Source of the DNA: Phreatobacter oligotrophus
GTDB lineage: Bacteria > Pseudomonadota > Alphaproteobacteria > Rhizobiales > Phreatobacteraceae
Length of the DNA stretch: 64,000 bases
NCBI RefSeq assembly: GCF_003046185.1
Contig: NZ_PZZL01000005.1
Coordinates: 372,001 to 436,000 of the forward strand
Reading direction: 5' to 3'
Made by a program: the position numbers and the translations under genes. The stretch's first letter is position 1, and each line of letters starts with the position of its first letter. Shown piece by piece: positions 34,101-41,753 of this stretch. The notes under the pieces were generated by a model, which saw nothing but the letters and a program-made list of their open reading frames with translations, did no database searches and was not told the origin of the DNA.

Positions 34101-34652
34101 AAGGCGCCGGGCAAGCAGGGCCTCACGGAGGCGGTCGCCCGCTTCCTCTACAAGCTCATGGCCTACAAGGACGAGTACGAGGTCGCCCGGCTCTACACCG
34201 ACGGCAATTTCCTCAAGCAGGTGGCCAAGACCTTCGACGGCAAGGACCTGCGCTTCGAGTTCCACCTCGCCCCGCCGCTCCTCGCCCGCCCCGATGACGG
34301 CGGCCGTCCCCGCAAGATGAGCTTCGGGCCGTGGATGATGAAGGCGTTCCGGGTTCTCGCGGCGCTGAAGGGCCTGCGCGGCACCGCCTTCGACATCTTC
34401 GGCTACACCGAGGAGCGCAAGACCGAGCGCCAGCTCATCCGCGACTACGAGGCGCTGGTCGCCGAGATCGTCGCGAAGCTGACGCCCGACAACCACGCGC
34501 TCGCGGTCGGCCTCGCCTCGATCCCGGAGAAGATCCGCGGCTTCGGCCACGTGAAGGCGCGCCATCTCGAGGTGGCGAAGAAGGAAGAGGCCGCCCTGCT
34601 GGCCGAGTTCCGCTCCGGTCCGACGCCCGAGGTCAAGCTCGCGGCGGAGTAA
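31125..34652 (+). CDS. Indolepyruvate:ferredoxin oxidoreductase, fused single-chain form
   Basis: A 1175-residue ThDP/Fe-S enzyme that oxidatively decarboxylates aryl-pyruvates (or other 2-oxo acids) to acyl-CoA with ferredoxin as acceptor. Order: alpha-type PYR domain with SGYRGSPLGG; a transketolase-C-like middle; ThDP-binding PP domain with QNIGDGTYNHSGS near 509-521; ferredoxin-like region from C651 (CEGCGDCGVASNC, then CNKDFSCVKGFCPSF); gamma domain from about 733 with EGVGGTGIVTVGA; and a C-terminal tail with DEYEVARLYTDG typical of this bacterial fused type. Transcribed alone. Near aminotransferase and hpd genes, it may act in aromatic amino-acid catabolism; the substrate is inferred. 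Confidence 0.92.
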   Translation: MAKAPPASADLANSLRFDDVSLDDKYDLTKERVFLTGVQALVRLTLMQKERDRRAGLNTAGFVSGYRGSPLGGLDQAFFKAQRNLLASDVIFTPGLNEDLAATAVWGTQQAEMRGEGKFDGVFGVWYGKGPGVDRSGDVFRHANLAGTSPNGGVLALMGDDHTAESSTVAHQSEFHFVDVMMPILNPAGAQEILDYGLYGWAMSRFSGTWTALKCMKDTVESTGVVDGSVDRVKIVLPGDDEFVMPPGGISIRPNDDRHEQEMRLHMYKRAAALAFIKANKLNRIITSGGRQPKIGIITTGKSYLDVRQALDELGIDEVKANDLGLRLFKIACPWPLDPAELRAFVAGLDLVVVVEEKRSLLEVQVREELYGHSHQPIVIGKKDERGEWLFPVHGALDPNDVAICIGERILKHVGHNDQIAANVARLKGAQDVLKTTPVIATRIPYFCSGCPHNTSTVVPEGMRAYAGIGCHYMALWMDRNTEGFTQMGGEGANWVGEAPFSKRGHVFQNIGDGTYNHSGSLAVRFAVASKVNITYKILFNDAVAMTGGQRHEGGLTMPMIAAQMRAEGVERIAVVTDEPDKYAGHGIAFPTGTTIDHRDDLDRVQKELAEVGGVSVLIYDQTCAAEKRRRRKRGTFPDPVKRVIINEAVCEGCGDCGVASNCVSVQPLDTEFGRKRTIDQSSCNKDFSCVKGFCPSFVTVHGAEPKKGQAMAVQADISALPDPVIPTIEHTYNVLIEGVGGTGIVTVGAILGMACHLEKKGVGLIDMAGLAQKGGEVFSHMRIARLPEDIHSIRVHAGSADLVLSGDIVVAGGKKSLAAMKPTTKVVVNTVETLPGQFTRDANFSLPSERLKRAIIGHASRETTHLVDAQRLATALMGNSIATNLFLVGYAYQIGGLPLTAAAIERAIELNGEAVKMNITAFRWGRLCAHDRAAVEALVAPVTKPTGIETLSQTLDEVIARRIDQLTRYQNAAYAARYAGLVETVRKAEAEKAPGKQGLTEAVARFLYKLMAYKDEYEVARLYTDGNFLKQVAKTFDGKDLRFEFHLAPPLLARPDDGGRPRKMSFGPWMMKAFRVLAALKGLRGTAFDIFGYTEERKTERQLIRDYEALVAEIVAKLTPDNHALAVGLASIPEKIRGFGHVKARHLEVAKKEEAALLAEFRSGPTPEVKLAAE

Positions 34653-34685
34653 AAGGTGGGCCCGGCTGGGCGACCTGCATAACGG

Positions 34686-34731
34686 AAGTGCGTCCTTCGA
34701 GGCTCGCTGTCGCTCGCACCTCAGGATGAGG
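34686..34731 (+). repeat. Left arm of 46-bp perfect inverted repeat
   Basis: This 46-base arm, starting AAGTGCGTCCTTCGAGG and ending CACCTCAGGATGAGG, is perfectly complementary to 34816-34861. The inner part (CTCGCTGTCGCTCGCACCTCAGGATGAGG) resembles dispersed extragenic repeats that I recall from Rhizobiales genomes. It lies 33 bases after the oxidoreductase stop and could also act as its terminator or mRNA stabiliser. Confidence 0.9.
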
Positions 34732-34815
34732 ACGGTGGAGCGCTGCATGAGGGTCGCACGCGCAGTCTTGCGCACTGCGCGAGGCCTTTAAATCCGTCTG
34801 CCGTTCATCACCCTC
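34732..34815. other. 84-base loop between the inverted repeat arms
   Basis: No gene, promoter or ribosome site seen. The whole gene-free stretch 34653-34979 (327 bases) consists of the two repeat arms, this loop and about 120 bases ahead of the serine hydrolase, in which I see no convincing promoter. Confidence 0.6.
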
Positions 34816-34861
34816 CCTCATCCTGAGGTGCGAGCGACAGCGAGCCTCGAAGGACGCACTT
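34816..34861 (-). repeat. Right arm of 46-bp perfect inverted repeat
   Basis: Exact reverse complement of 34686-34731, checked base by base. Two inward-facing copies without a single mismatch suggest recent duplication, gene conversion or a mobile REP/BIME-like unit. Confidence 0.9.
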
Positions 34862-34979
34862 CATCCCTGCAGCCCTGTCGTCCCCGCTCCCGCTGCAGGG
34901 CCCCGCCCCATCGGCCGCCTATCCCGCCCCCCTGTTTCATGGCAGAGACAAACTCCCCGCGTCTCGGACGGACCCTGCC

Positions 34980-36107
34980 ATGACCTCGCCCTTCACCCCC
35001 TCGCCCGTGGCCGCTGGCTGGGAGACCGTCGCTCCCGCCGAGGCCGGCTTCAACCCCGCGAAGCTCGCCGCCGCGACCGCCTTCGCCGAAGGGGCCGAGA
35101 GCCCCTGGCCGATGAGCCTCTACTATCCCGACGGGCGCTATGTCGGCATCGTCGAGTGGAACGAGACCGGCCCCTGGAGCGCCATCGTCGGGCCCGTCAT
35201 CCCGCGCGGGAAGCCCGCAGGCGTCATCGTCAAGGGCGGCCGCATCGCCGCCTCCTGGGGGGATGTCTCCCGCGTCGACATGACCTTCTCCATCGCCAAG
35301 AGCTATCTCGCGGTGCTCGCAGGTCTTGCCGTCGATGACGGCCTGATCCGCCTCGACGACCCGGTGGCGAAAACCGTCGACGGCCCGCACTTCGCCTCGG
35401 CCCACAACGCCAAGATCACCTGGCGCCACCTCCTCACCCAGGCGAGCGAGTGGGAGGGCGTGATCTTCGAGAAGTCCGACCAGGTCGACCATAATCGCCA
35501 GATCGGCGCCGGCGCCGACAACAGCCGCAAGGGCGAGAAGCGGGAACTGCGAGAGCCGGGGACCTTCTACGAATACAACGATGTCCGCGTGAACGTGCTC
35601 TCCTACGCCCTGCTGCGCCGTTTCGACCGGGCGCTTCCCGAGGTGCTGAAGGAGCGGATCATGGATCCGATCGGCGCCTCCGACACCTGGCGCTGGCACG
35701 GCTATGAGAACTCGTGGGTCGACCTCGGCAACGGCCGCAAGGCCCAGTCCGTGCCCGGCGGCGCCCATTGGGGCGGCGGCATCTTCATCTCCGCCCTCGA
35801 CCATGCCCGCCTCGGCCTCCTGATCGGCCGGCAGGGCGAATGGGGCGGCCGCCAGCTCCTGTCCAAGGCCTATATCGCCGAGATGCTGGCGCCTTCCGCC
35901 ACCAATCCCGACTACGGCTTCCTGTGGTGGCTGAACCGCGGCAAGGCGCGCTATCCCGCCGCCACCGAGCGCAGCGTCTTCGCGCTCGGCGCCGGGTCCA
36001 ACATCATCTGGGTCGAGCCGGAGAACGACCTCGTCGTGGTCGGCCGCTGGGCGGACCAGACGAAGTTCAACACCTTCTTCGATCATGTGATGGGGGCGCT
36101 CGCCTGA
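34980..36107 (+). CDS. Serine hydrolase, beta-lactamase class C/esterase family
   Basis: A 375-residue cytoplasmic-looking member of the beta-lactamase-related family (no signal peptide). The nucleophile motif S-x-x-K is S-I-A-K at 104-107; the second motif is Y-N-D in FYEYNDVRVN; and ALGAGSNIIWVEPENDLVVVGRW forms the C-terminal strand region. Such proteins are mostly esterases or peptidases rather than resistance enzymes. It stands alone between the inverted repeat and a small membrane protein gene. Two other family members occur in the window (55216 and 60955). Confidence 0.88.
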   Translation: MTSPFTPSPVAAGWETVAPAEAGFNPAKLAAATAFAEGAESPWPMSLYYPDGRYVGIVEWNETGPWSAIVGPVIPRGKPAGVIVKGGRIAASWGDVSRVDMTFSIAKSYLAVLAGLAVDDGLIRLDDPVAKTVDGPHFASAHNAKITWRHLLTQASEWEGVIFEKSDQVDHNRQIGAGADNSRKGEKRELREPGTFYEYNDVRVNVLSYALLRRFDRALPEVLKERIMDPIGASDTWRWHGYENSWVDLGNGRKAQSVPGGAHWGGGIFISALDHARLGLLIGRQGEWGGRQLLSKAYIAEMLAPSATNPDYGFLWWLNRGKARYPAATERSVFALGAGSNIIWVEPENDLVVVGRWADQTKFNTFFDHVMGALA

Positions 36108-36156
36108 CGGCTGCCGGCGCAGCTTTCCCCATCACCCCCTTGCCGCGGCTTGATCC

Positions 36157-36176
36157 TGTCGCCATTTCAGGCGACA
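36157..36176. promoter_or_regulatory. Inverted repeat upstream of the small membrane protein gene
   Basis: TGTCGCC-N6-GGCGACA, perfect 7-bp arms, 34 bases before ATG 36211 and 49 bases after the serine hydrolase stop. It could be a weak terminator or an operator. Confidence 0.35.
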
Positions 36177-36210
36177 AGACGCGGCACTTCAGCGCAGACG
36201 GGAACCACCC

Positions 36211-36444
36211 ATGGCCTCTGCCGGCTCGACCAACTGGACCAATGTCGTCAACGTGCTCGGCGCGACGATCATCGTCGGCTCGGAGGCGGTGGGCGCCGGC
36301 GGCGCCACCGGCTGGGCCGTCGCCAGCCTGATGAAGCTCGGCGACCAGGCCGTCCTCGTCTCGACGGTGGTCGGGGTCGGACTCGGCATTCTCGCCACCA
36401 TCGCCTTCCTGCGGTCGGCCTATCGCGCCGAGCCCTTCCGCTGA
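36211..36444 (+). CDS. Small two-helix membrane protein
   Basis: A 77-residue protein with two hydrophobic segments (about 10-40 with many Gly and Ala, and 46-68 ending AFLRS) separated by MKLGDQ. The N-terminus MASAGSTNWTNVV has no signal-peptidase site. Codon third positions are GC-rich as in neighbouring real genes, which supports coding. Unknown function; it ends 13 bases before the stop of the converging GNAT gene. Confidence 0.65.
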   Translation: MASAGSTNWTNVVNVLGATIIVGSEAVGAGGATGWAVASLMKLGDQAVLVSTVVGVGLGILATIAFLRSAYRAEPFR

Positions 36445-36457
36445 GGCCCGCGGGACC

Positions 36458-37606
36458 TCAGGCGTAATCCTTGCGCATGTATTGGACCTTGCGGTCCTCC
36501 ATCTCCTTCACGGTGGTGCGCACGAAGCCGCGCCGCGCATACCAGTCGATGCGCTGCACCAGCTTGAAGTTCGTGTAGAGCGTCACGAAGGGCGCCCCGA
36601 GGTCGCGCAGCCGCCGCTCGGAAAAGCGCAGGATGGCATCGCCATAGCGCTTGCCGTGATGGCGCGGATGCACCGCCAGCGAGACGATCACCGGCTCCTC
36701 CCCCATCTCGATGACGGCGCAGGCGGCGATGTCCCCGTCCTCCTCCGCCACCCAGATCTCCTGCGTCGCCATCGCCTCGGCATAGTCCACCATGCGCGGG
36801 AATGAGACGGCGCCGGTCAGCGTCTCGTTCGGCAGGTAGGCTGCCTCCTTCAGCGCGGTGATGGCCGGTACGTCGCGCAAGGTGGCGCGGCGAAGCGTCA
36901 GGCCGCCCTCCTCGGCGGTCAGCTGGTTCATCACCGCGAGGCTCACCTTCTGCTGGCCAGCCGCGTCGAAATTCTCCGGCGCGAGCCAGCGGGTGAAGGC
37001 GAGCCGCCGCTGCGGCCATTCGCAATCCAGCATGGAGAACCAGGCGGTGTCGCGGTTGGCGCCCTTGGCGATCATGTGCTGGCGGAACAGGCCCTCGAAG
37101 GAGAAGCCGAAGCGCAGGGCCGCCTTCTTGGAGGGCTCGTTGAGGTCGTTGCACTTCCACTCGTAGCGGCGATAGCCCAGCGTCTCGAAGACATAGGTCA
37201 TCAGCAGGAACTGCGCCTCGGTCGCGGCCGGGGTGCGCTGCAGGGCAGGCGTGTAGAGGATCGAGCCGACCTCGATGACCCGGTGTGTCGTGTCGATGCG
37301 CATCAGCGAAAGCCAGCCGATGGCGCGATCGTTGAGGTCGGTGATCGCCCAGTAGACGGGATCATTGGTGCCGGCGGCGATGGTCCGCACATGGGCGTCG
37401 AAATCGGCCTTCTGCGCATAGGGGCCCGAGAAGAGATAGGCCCATTGCCAGGCCGCCTCGGGCCCGTGCGACAGCGCGTAGAGCCCGTCCGTGTCGCGGG
37501 CGGGATGGAGCGGCCTCAGGGCGCAGTATCGGCCCTTGAGCGTGACGTGGGTCGGGCGCGGAGCCGGATGGGTGTCGACGGGAAAGCCGAAGGTCGGGGC
37601 GGTCAA
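36458..37606 (-). CDS. Tandem GNAT acetyltransferase (RimL-like domain fused to second GNAT domain)
   Basis: With TTG 37606 the protein has 382 residues in two GNAT domains. The N-domain (1-225) is RimJ/RimL-like: HVTLKGRYCALRPL, AIGWLSLMRID, IEVGSILYTPALQRTPAATEA, YEWKCNDLNEPSKKAALRFGF. The C-domain (about 240-382) has LTLRRATLRDVPAITALKEAAY, IWVAEEDGDIAACAVIE, the acetyl-CoA loop VSLAVHPRHHGKRYGDAIL, and DWYARRGFVRT. TTG is preferred because GGAG lies 7 bases upstream and MTAPTFGFPVD fits the family's start; the ATG at 37741 would overlap the dehydratase gene and cross a terminator. Substrate unknown. Confidence 0.82.
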   Translation of the reverse strand: MTAPTFGFPVDTHPAPRPTHVTLKGRYCALRPLHPARDTDGLYALSHGPEAAWQWAYLFSGPYAQKADFDAHVRTIAAGTNDPVYWAITDLNDRAIGWLSLMRIDTTHRVIEVGSILYTPALQRTPAATEAQFLLMTYVFETLGYRRYEWKCNDLNEPSKKAALRFGFSFEGLFRQHMIAKGANRDTAWFSMLDCEWPQRRLAFTRWLAPENFDAAGQQKVSLAVMNQLTAEEGGLTLRRATLRDVPAITALKEAAYLPNETLTGAVSFPRMVDYAEAMATQEIWVAEEDGDIAACAVIEMGEEPVIVSLAVHPRHHGKRYGDAILRFSERRLRDLGAPFVTLYTNFKLVQRIDWYARRGFVRTTVKEMEDRKVQYMRKDYA

Positions 37607-37640
37607 GGAGCGGCTCCGGGATGCGAACAAGGTACCGCCG

Positions 37641-37670
37641 AAAAACGTCGCGCGGCGAAGGCCGCGCGAC
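37641..37670 (-). terminator. Intrinsic terminator of the dehydratase gene
   Basis: On the - strand GTCGCGCGGC-CTTC-GCCGCGCGAC is followed by GTTTTT: a 10-bp GC stem, UUCG-like tetraloop and T tract, 46 bases after the dehydratase stop. One of the clearest terminators in the window. Confidence 0.92.
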
Positions 37671-37715
37671 AAATGCCTTTTGGTGATGGCGGGGATCGCC
37701 GGAGGCGATGGCCCG

Positions 37716-39518
37716 TCAGTGATTGTCGCGGGGGATGCCACGCTTCTGGGCGATCTTCTGGTATTTGACCGCCGGCTTCAGCACCATGCCGTCGGAGAGC
37801 TGGCTCACCATCGAGCGCTGGATCTCCTGCCAGGGCGTCTGGCTCTTCGGCACCTTGAAGCCGCCATTGGCCTTGAGCTCGGCCATGCGCGCGGTGAACT
37901 CCTCCTCGGAGATGAGGATATTGGCCGAGCGCTTCTTCAGGTCGATGCGCACCCGGTCGCCGGTCTTCAGCACGGCAAGCCCGCCGTTGGCGCCGGCCTC
38001 GGGCGAGGCATTGAGGATGGAGGGCGAGCCGGACGTGCCGGACTGGCGGCCATCGCCGATGCAGGGCAGGTCGCGGATGCCCTTCTTCAGCAGCGCGGCT
38101 GGCGGCTGCATGTTCACCACCTCCGCCGAGCCGGGATAGCCGAGCGGGCCGACGCCGCGCACGAAGAGGATGCAGGTCTGGTCGATCTTCAGCGCGGGAT
38201 CGTCGATCCGGTGGTGATAGTCCTCAGGCCCCTCGAAGACGATGGCACGCCCCTCGAAGGCGTCGGGGTCCTTGGGGTTCGACAGGTAGCGCTTGCGGAA
38301 GTCGGCGGAGATGACGCTCGTCTTCATGATGGCGCTGTCGAAGAGGTTGCCCTTCAGCACGATGAAGCCGGCATCCTTCACCAGCGGCTTGGCATAGGGG
38401 CGGATCACGTCGGGATCGGTGATGACCGCGTCCTTGACGTTCTCGCCCATGGTCTTGCCGTTGGCGGTGATCGCATCGCCATGGATCTTGCCGGCCTTCA
38501 ACAGCTCGTTCATCACCGCCGGCAGGCCGCCCGCACGGTAATATTCCTCGCCGAGATAGGCGCCGGCCGGCTGCATGTTGACCATGAGCGGCACCTCGTG
38601 GCCGACCGTCTCCCAATCCTGGATGTCCAGCTTCACGCCGATATGCTTGGCGATGGCGTTGATGTGGATCGGCGCATTGGTCGAGCCGCCGATGGCGGAA
38701 TTCGCCACGATGCAGTTCTCGAAGGCCTTGCGGGTGAGGATGTCGGAGGGCTTCAGGTCCTCCCAGACCATGTCGACGATGCGCTTGCCCGTGGCGAAAG
38801 CGATCTGGCCGCGCTCGCGATAGGGCGCCGGGATGGCGGCGCAGGAGGGCAGCGACATGCCGAGCGCCTCGGCCAGCGCGTTCATGGTCGAGGCCGTGCC
38901 CATCGTGTTGCAATGGCCGATGGAGGGCGCCGACTTGGTGACGACGTCGATGAACTCGTCATAGGTGATGGTGCCGTCGGCCTGGAGCTTGCGGGCCTCC
39001 CAGACGACGGTGCCGGACCCGGCGCGCTTGCCGTTCCACCAGCCGTTCAGCATCGGGCCGCCCGACAGGACGATGGCGGGGATGTTGACCGTGGCGGCCC
39101 CCATGACGAGGGCCGGCATGGTCTTGTCGCAGCCGGACATCAGCACGACGCCATCCATCGGATAGCCGTAGAGGATCTCGACCAGCGACAGGTACTGCAG
39201 GTTCCGGTCCAGCGCCGCGGTCGGGCGCTTCAGCGTCTCCTGGATCTGGTGGACCGGGAATTCCAGCGGAATGCCGCCGGCATCGCGGATGCCGTCCTTC
39301 ACGCGCTGGGCGAGCTCGATGTGGTGGCGGTTGCAGGGCGAGATGTCGGAGCCCGTCTGGGCGATGCCGATGATCGGCCGGCCGGAGCGCAGCTCCTCGA
39401 CGGTCAGGCCCCAGTTGACCGTCCGCTCCAGATAGATCGCGGTCATTCCCGGGTTTTCCGGATTGTCGAACCACTGCCGCGAACGCAGGTTCTGGGGCTT
39501 CATCTTGCGGCGGGCCAT
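37716..39518 (-). CDS. IlvD/Edd family dehydratase, probably a sugar-acid dehydratase
   Basis: A 600-residue [Fe-S] dehydratase starting [37 protein letters not shown], an opening typical of the aldonate dehydratases (arabinonate, xylonate) rather than dihydroxyacid dehydratase. Cluster-binding cysteines are in [21 protein letters not shown] and [34 protein letters not shown] is the C-terminal family motif. ATG 39518 has GGGAGG 9 bases upstream. Dehydration yields a 2-keto-3-deoxy acid. A KDPG-type aldolase (43963) and the otn operon in the same window are consistent with acid-sugar catabolism, but substrate is not determined. Confidence 0.9.
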   Translation of the reverse strand: MARRKMKPQNLRSRQWFDNPENPGMTAIYLERTVNWGLTVEELRSGRPIIGIAQTGSDISPCNRHHIELAQRVKDGIRDAGGIPLEFPVHQIQETLKRPTAALDRNLQYLSLVEILYGYPMDGVVLMSGCDKTMPALVMGAATVNIPAIVLSGGPMLNGWWNGKRAGSGTVVWEARKLQADGTITYDEFIDVVTKSAPSIGHCNTMGTASTMNALAEALGMSLPSCAAIPAPYRERGQIAFATGKRIVDMVWEDLKPSDILTRKAFENCIVANSAIGGSTNAPIHINAIAKHIGVKLDIQDWETVGHEVPLMVNMQPAGAYLGEEYYRAGGLPAVMNELLKAGKIHGDAITANGKTMGENVKDAVITDPDVIRPYAKPLVKDAGFIVLKGNLFDSAIMKTSVISADFRKRYLSNPKDPDAFEGRAIVFEGPEDYHHRIDDPALKIDQTCILFVRGVGPLGYPGSAEVVNMQPPAALLKKGIRDLPCIGDGRQSGTSGSPSILNASPEAGANGGLAVLKTGDRVRIDLKKRSANILISEEEFTARMAELKANGGFKVPKSQTPWQEIQRSMVSQLSDGMVLKPAVKYQKIAQKRGIPRDNH

Positions 39519-39661
39519 GCCCTTCCTCCCATGTTGCGCTGCGAAGCGTTCAATCGATTGAAGTGCTTGCCGCGTCGTCGTTTCCGCGATTTGAGCGCGC
39601 GTCTCCGCCGATTGCAACGGCAAAAGAGAGGGAGGCGACATGCGGGCGCGCGGAACTTGTG

Positions 39662-39680
39662 ATATGCTGCGGCAGCATAT
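39662..39680. promoter_or_regulatory. Palindromic operator of the vapBC module
   Basis: ATATGCTGC-G-GCAGCATAT, a perfect 9-bp-arm palindrome, ends 19 bases before the antitoxin ATG and next to its ribosome site (CGGAGGA). VapBC complexes usually autorepress by binding such palindromes. Confidence 0.75.
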
Positions 39681-39699
39681 GCTTCCGGAGGATTAGGCC

Positions 39700-39972
39700 A
39701 TGGCCATCACGGTTCGGAACAAGGCCTTGGAAGAGCGGATCAAGCGGATCGGCCGCCAGCGGGGCATCGGGCCGACCGCCGTGATCACCTGGGCGGTCGA
39801 AACCGCTGACAACACGCCAGTGGCGCCGCTACCGCCCGAAGAGGTCGAGCAGCGGATGAAGGCTCTCGATGAGATCACGCAGCGCATTCGTGCGAAGATC
39901 ACCGATGCGGATCGCGCGACAATGAAGTCCATCGAGGACGACATGTATGACGAGTTCGGCCTGCCAAAATGA
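39700..39972 (+). CDS. vapB: VapB-like antitoxin (Rv0623/PSK transcription-factor type)
   Basis: A 90-residue DNA-binding antitoxin. The N-terminus MAITVRNKALEERIKRIGRQRGIGPTAVITWAVE is a ribbon-helix-helix-like dimer domain typical of the Rv0623 family; the C-terminal tail (MKSIEDDMYDEFGLPK) is the part that normally wraps the PIN toxin. It overlaps vapC (ATGA) and carries a palindromic operator upstream. The gene appears somewhat less GC-rich than its neighbours. Confidence 0.9.
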   Translation: MAITVRNKALEERIKRIGRQRGIGPTAVITWAVETADNTPVAPLPPEEVEQRMKALDEITQRIRAKITDADRATMKSIEDDMYDEFGLPK

Positions 39973-40358
39973 TCGTCTGCGACACGTCGGCCCTCATCGC
40001 GATCCTGAAGGTCGAGCCTGAGTCCCTCGCGTTCCGGCGTGCGATCGCAGAGGCAAGGCCAATCGCCATGCCTGCTTCGGTCTATCTGGAAGCCGCCATG
40101 GTCGCCTATGGCCTCAAACTTGGACGCGAGGAGTTGGACGCCATCATCGCCGCCTCGACCATCGCCTTCATCCCGCTCGACGAACCCATCGCCCGCATCG
40201 CGGCCGACGCCTTCGCCCGCTATGGCCGTGGTACCGGCCATCCAGCCGCCCTCAATTTCGGCGATTGCATCAGCTATGCGACGGCCAAACATCTCGATTG
40301 CCCACTTCTGTTCAAGGGCGACGACTTCCGGCATACGGATGTGAAGGCTGCCCTCTAG
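39969..40358 (+). CDS. vapC: VapC toxin, PIN-domain ribonuclease
   Basis: A 129-residue PIN-domain RNase. Acidic active-site residues are D5 (VCDTSALIAIL), E42 (PASVYLEAAMVA), D99 (ALNFGDCISYATAK) and D117/D118 (FKGDDFRHTD), the complete quartet, so the toxin is probably active. Targets of VapC are commonly tRNA or rRNA. Translationally coupled to vapB. Confidence 0.93.
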   Translation: MIVCDTSALIAILKVEPESLAFRRAIAEARPIAMPASVYLEAAMVAYGLKLGREELDAIIAASTIAFIPLDEPIARIAADAFARYGRGTGHPAALNFGDCISYATAKHLDCPLLFKGDDFRHTDVKAAL

Positions 40359-40388
40359 CGCGGCCGTGACGCCAGCCGGAAACGCACC

Positions 40389-41570
40389 ATGACCTTGCAG
40401 ACCGTCGCCAATTTCGACCGCATCGGCGAGGAGAACGCCTTCGCCGTCCTCGCCCGCGCCACCGCGCTGATGCGGGCCGGCAAGGACGTCATCAATCTCG
40501 GCATCGGCCAGCCGGATTTCGCCACCCCTGAGAACATCACCGAGGCCGCCATCAAGGCGATCCGCGACGGCCATCACGGCTACACGCCGGCCAACGGCAT
40601 CCTGCCCCTGCGCGAGGCGGTGGCCGCCGATCTCGACAGGCGGTTCAAGGTCAGCGTTTCGCCGGAAGAGGTGATGATCGTCCCCGGCGGCAAGGTCACG
40701 ATGTTCATGGCGATCCTGATGTTCGGGGAGCCGGGCGCGGAGATCCTCTATCCGGATCCGGGCTTCCCCATCTATCGCTCGATGATCGAGTACACGGGTG
40801 CGACGCCGATCCCGGTGCCGATCCGCGAGGAGAACGGCTTCGCCTTCTCCGCCGACGAGCTCCTGTCGCTGATCACGCCGAAGACCCGCCTCGTCATCGT
40901 CAACTCGCCGGCGAACCCCACCGGCGGCGTCACCCCGAAGGCCGAGATCGACAAGCTGGTGAAGGGGATGGAGCGCTTTCCCGACGTCGCCATCATGTCG
41001 GACGAGATCTATGACCAGATGGTCTATGACGGCGAGGAGCATGTCTGCCTCCTCTCCTACCCCTCGATCCGCGACCGCACGATCCTGCTCAACGGCTGGT
41101 CCAAGACCTATGCCATGACCGGCTGGCGCCTCGGCTACTCGGTCTGGCCGGGCAAGCTCTACGAATATGCCCGCAAGCTCGCCGTGAACTCCTTCTCCTG
41201 CGTGAACGCGCCCTCGCAATACGCGGCACTCGAGGCCCTCACCGGCCCGCAGGACGCGGTGGCGAGAATGGTCGCCGAGTTCGACGCCCGCCGGAAGCTG
41301 GTGGTCGAGGGCCTGAACAAGCTGCCCGGCGTCTCCTGCATCGTGCCGAAGGGCGCCTTCTACGCCTTCCCCAACATCAAGGAGACCGGCTGGAAGGCGA
41401 AGCCGCTGGCCTCGGCGCTGCTTGAGGATGCGGGCGTCGCCACCATCGGCGGGCCGGATTTCGGCGTCCATGGCGAGGGCTATATCCGCCTATCCTATGC
41501 CAATTCCGCTGAGAACATCCTCAAGGCGCTCGACCGGATGAAGGGGTTCCTGGAGCGGCGGAATAGCTAA
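40389..41570 (+). CDS. PLP-dependent aminotransferase, class I/II
   Basis: A 393-residue fold-type I aminotransferase. NSPANPTGGV (cofactor Asn), SDEIYDQMVYDG (Asp and Tyr) and NGWSKTYAMTGWRLGY (Schiff-base Lys) are all seen, and FGVHGEGYIRLSYANS carries the carboxylate-binding Arg. The closest common names are aspartate or aromatic aminotransferase. In this window it could supply aryl-pyruvates to the indolepyruvate oxidoreductase or to Hpd, but it is not in an operon with either. Confidence 0.9.
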   Translation: MTLQTVANFDRIGEENAFAVLARATALMRAGKDVINLGIGQPDFATPENITEAAIKAIRDGHHGYTPANGILPLREAVAADLDRRFKVSVSPEEVMIVPGGKVTMFMAILMFGEPGAEILYPDPGFPIYRSMIEYTGATPIPVPIREENGFAFSADELLSLITPKTRLVIVNSPANPTGGVTPKAEIDKLVKGMERFPDVAIMSDEIYDQMVYDGEEHVCLLSYPSIRDRTILLNGWSKTYAMTGWRLGYSVWPGKLYEYARKLAVNSFSCVNAPSQYAALEALTGPQDAVARMVAEFDARRKLVVEGLNKLPGVSCIVPKGAFYAFPNIKETGWKAKPLASALLEDAGVATIGGPDFGVHGEGYIRLSYANSAENILKALDRMKGFLERRNS

Positions 41571-41618
41571 GCGGCTCTGGATGCGCGGCGTGTGGACTGG
41601 CCCAATGGCAAAGGCAAT

Positions 41619-41651
41619 TCGTGGATGCCCGGCACAAGGCCGGGCATGACG
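41619..41651 (+). repeat. REP-like repeat, left copy of a 33-bp inverted pair
   Basis: TCGTGGATGCCCGGCACAAG and onward to CATGACG is the exact reverse complement of 41702-41734. Each copy is itself a hairpin (GATGCCCGGC / GCCGGGCATG-like arms). The motif resembles the dispersed repeats that I recall between rhizobial genes, and lies just after the aminotransferase stop, where it may act as a terminator. Confidence 0.85.
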
Positions 41652-41701
41652 CGAAGAGGTCAGTGGCAGACCGTGGCCTCGCAGGCTCGGGAAGCTCCGT
41701 C

Positions 41702-41734
41702 CGTCATGCCCGGCCTTGTGCCGGGCATCCACGA
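41702..41734 (-). repeat. REP-like repeat, right copy of a 33-bp inverted pair
   Basis: Exact reverse complement of 41619-41651, separated by 50 bases, and 19 bases downstream of the stop of the permease gene at 41754. The pair sits between converging genes. Confidence 0.85.
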
Positions 41735-41753
41735 CTTTGGGCCGGGAGAACCG

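Noticed and set aside
31986-34775. 929-residue - strand ORF opposite the indolepyruvate oxidoreductase
   Set aside because: The + strand frame carries complete ThDP and Fe-S motifs; the antisense product has no domain, no ribosome site and a shadow-type composition.
34686-34861. Insertion sequence or MITE at the 46-bp inverted repeat
   Set aside because: No target-site duplication, transposase fragment or coding remnant was seen around the arms; a REP-like repeat pair explains it better.
34980-36107. Antibiotic-resistance beta-lactamase
   Set aside because: No signal peptide, and the family is dominated by esterases and peptidases; resistance cannot be claimed from S-x-x-K alone.
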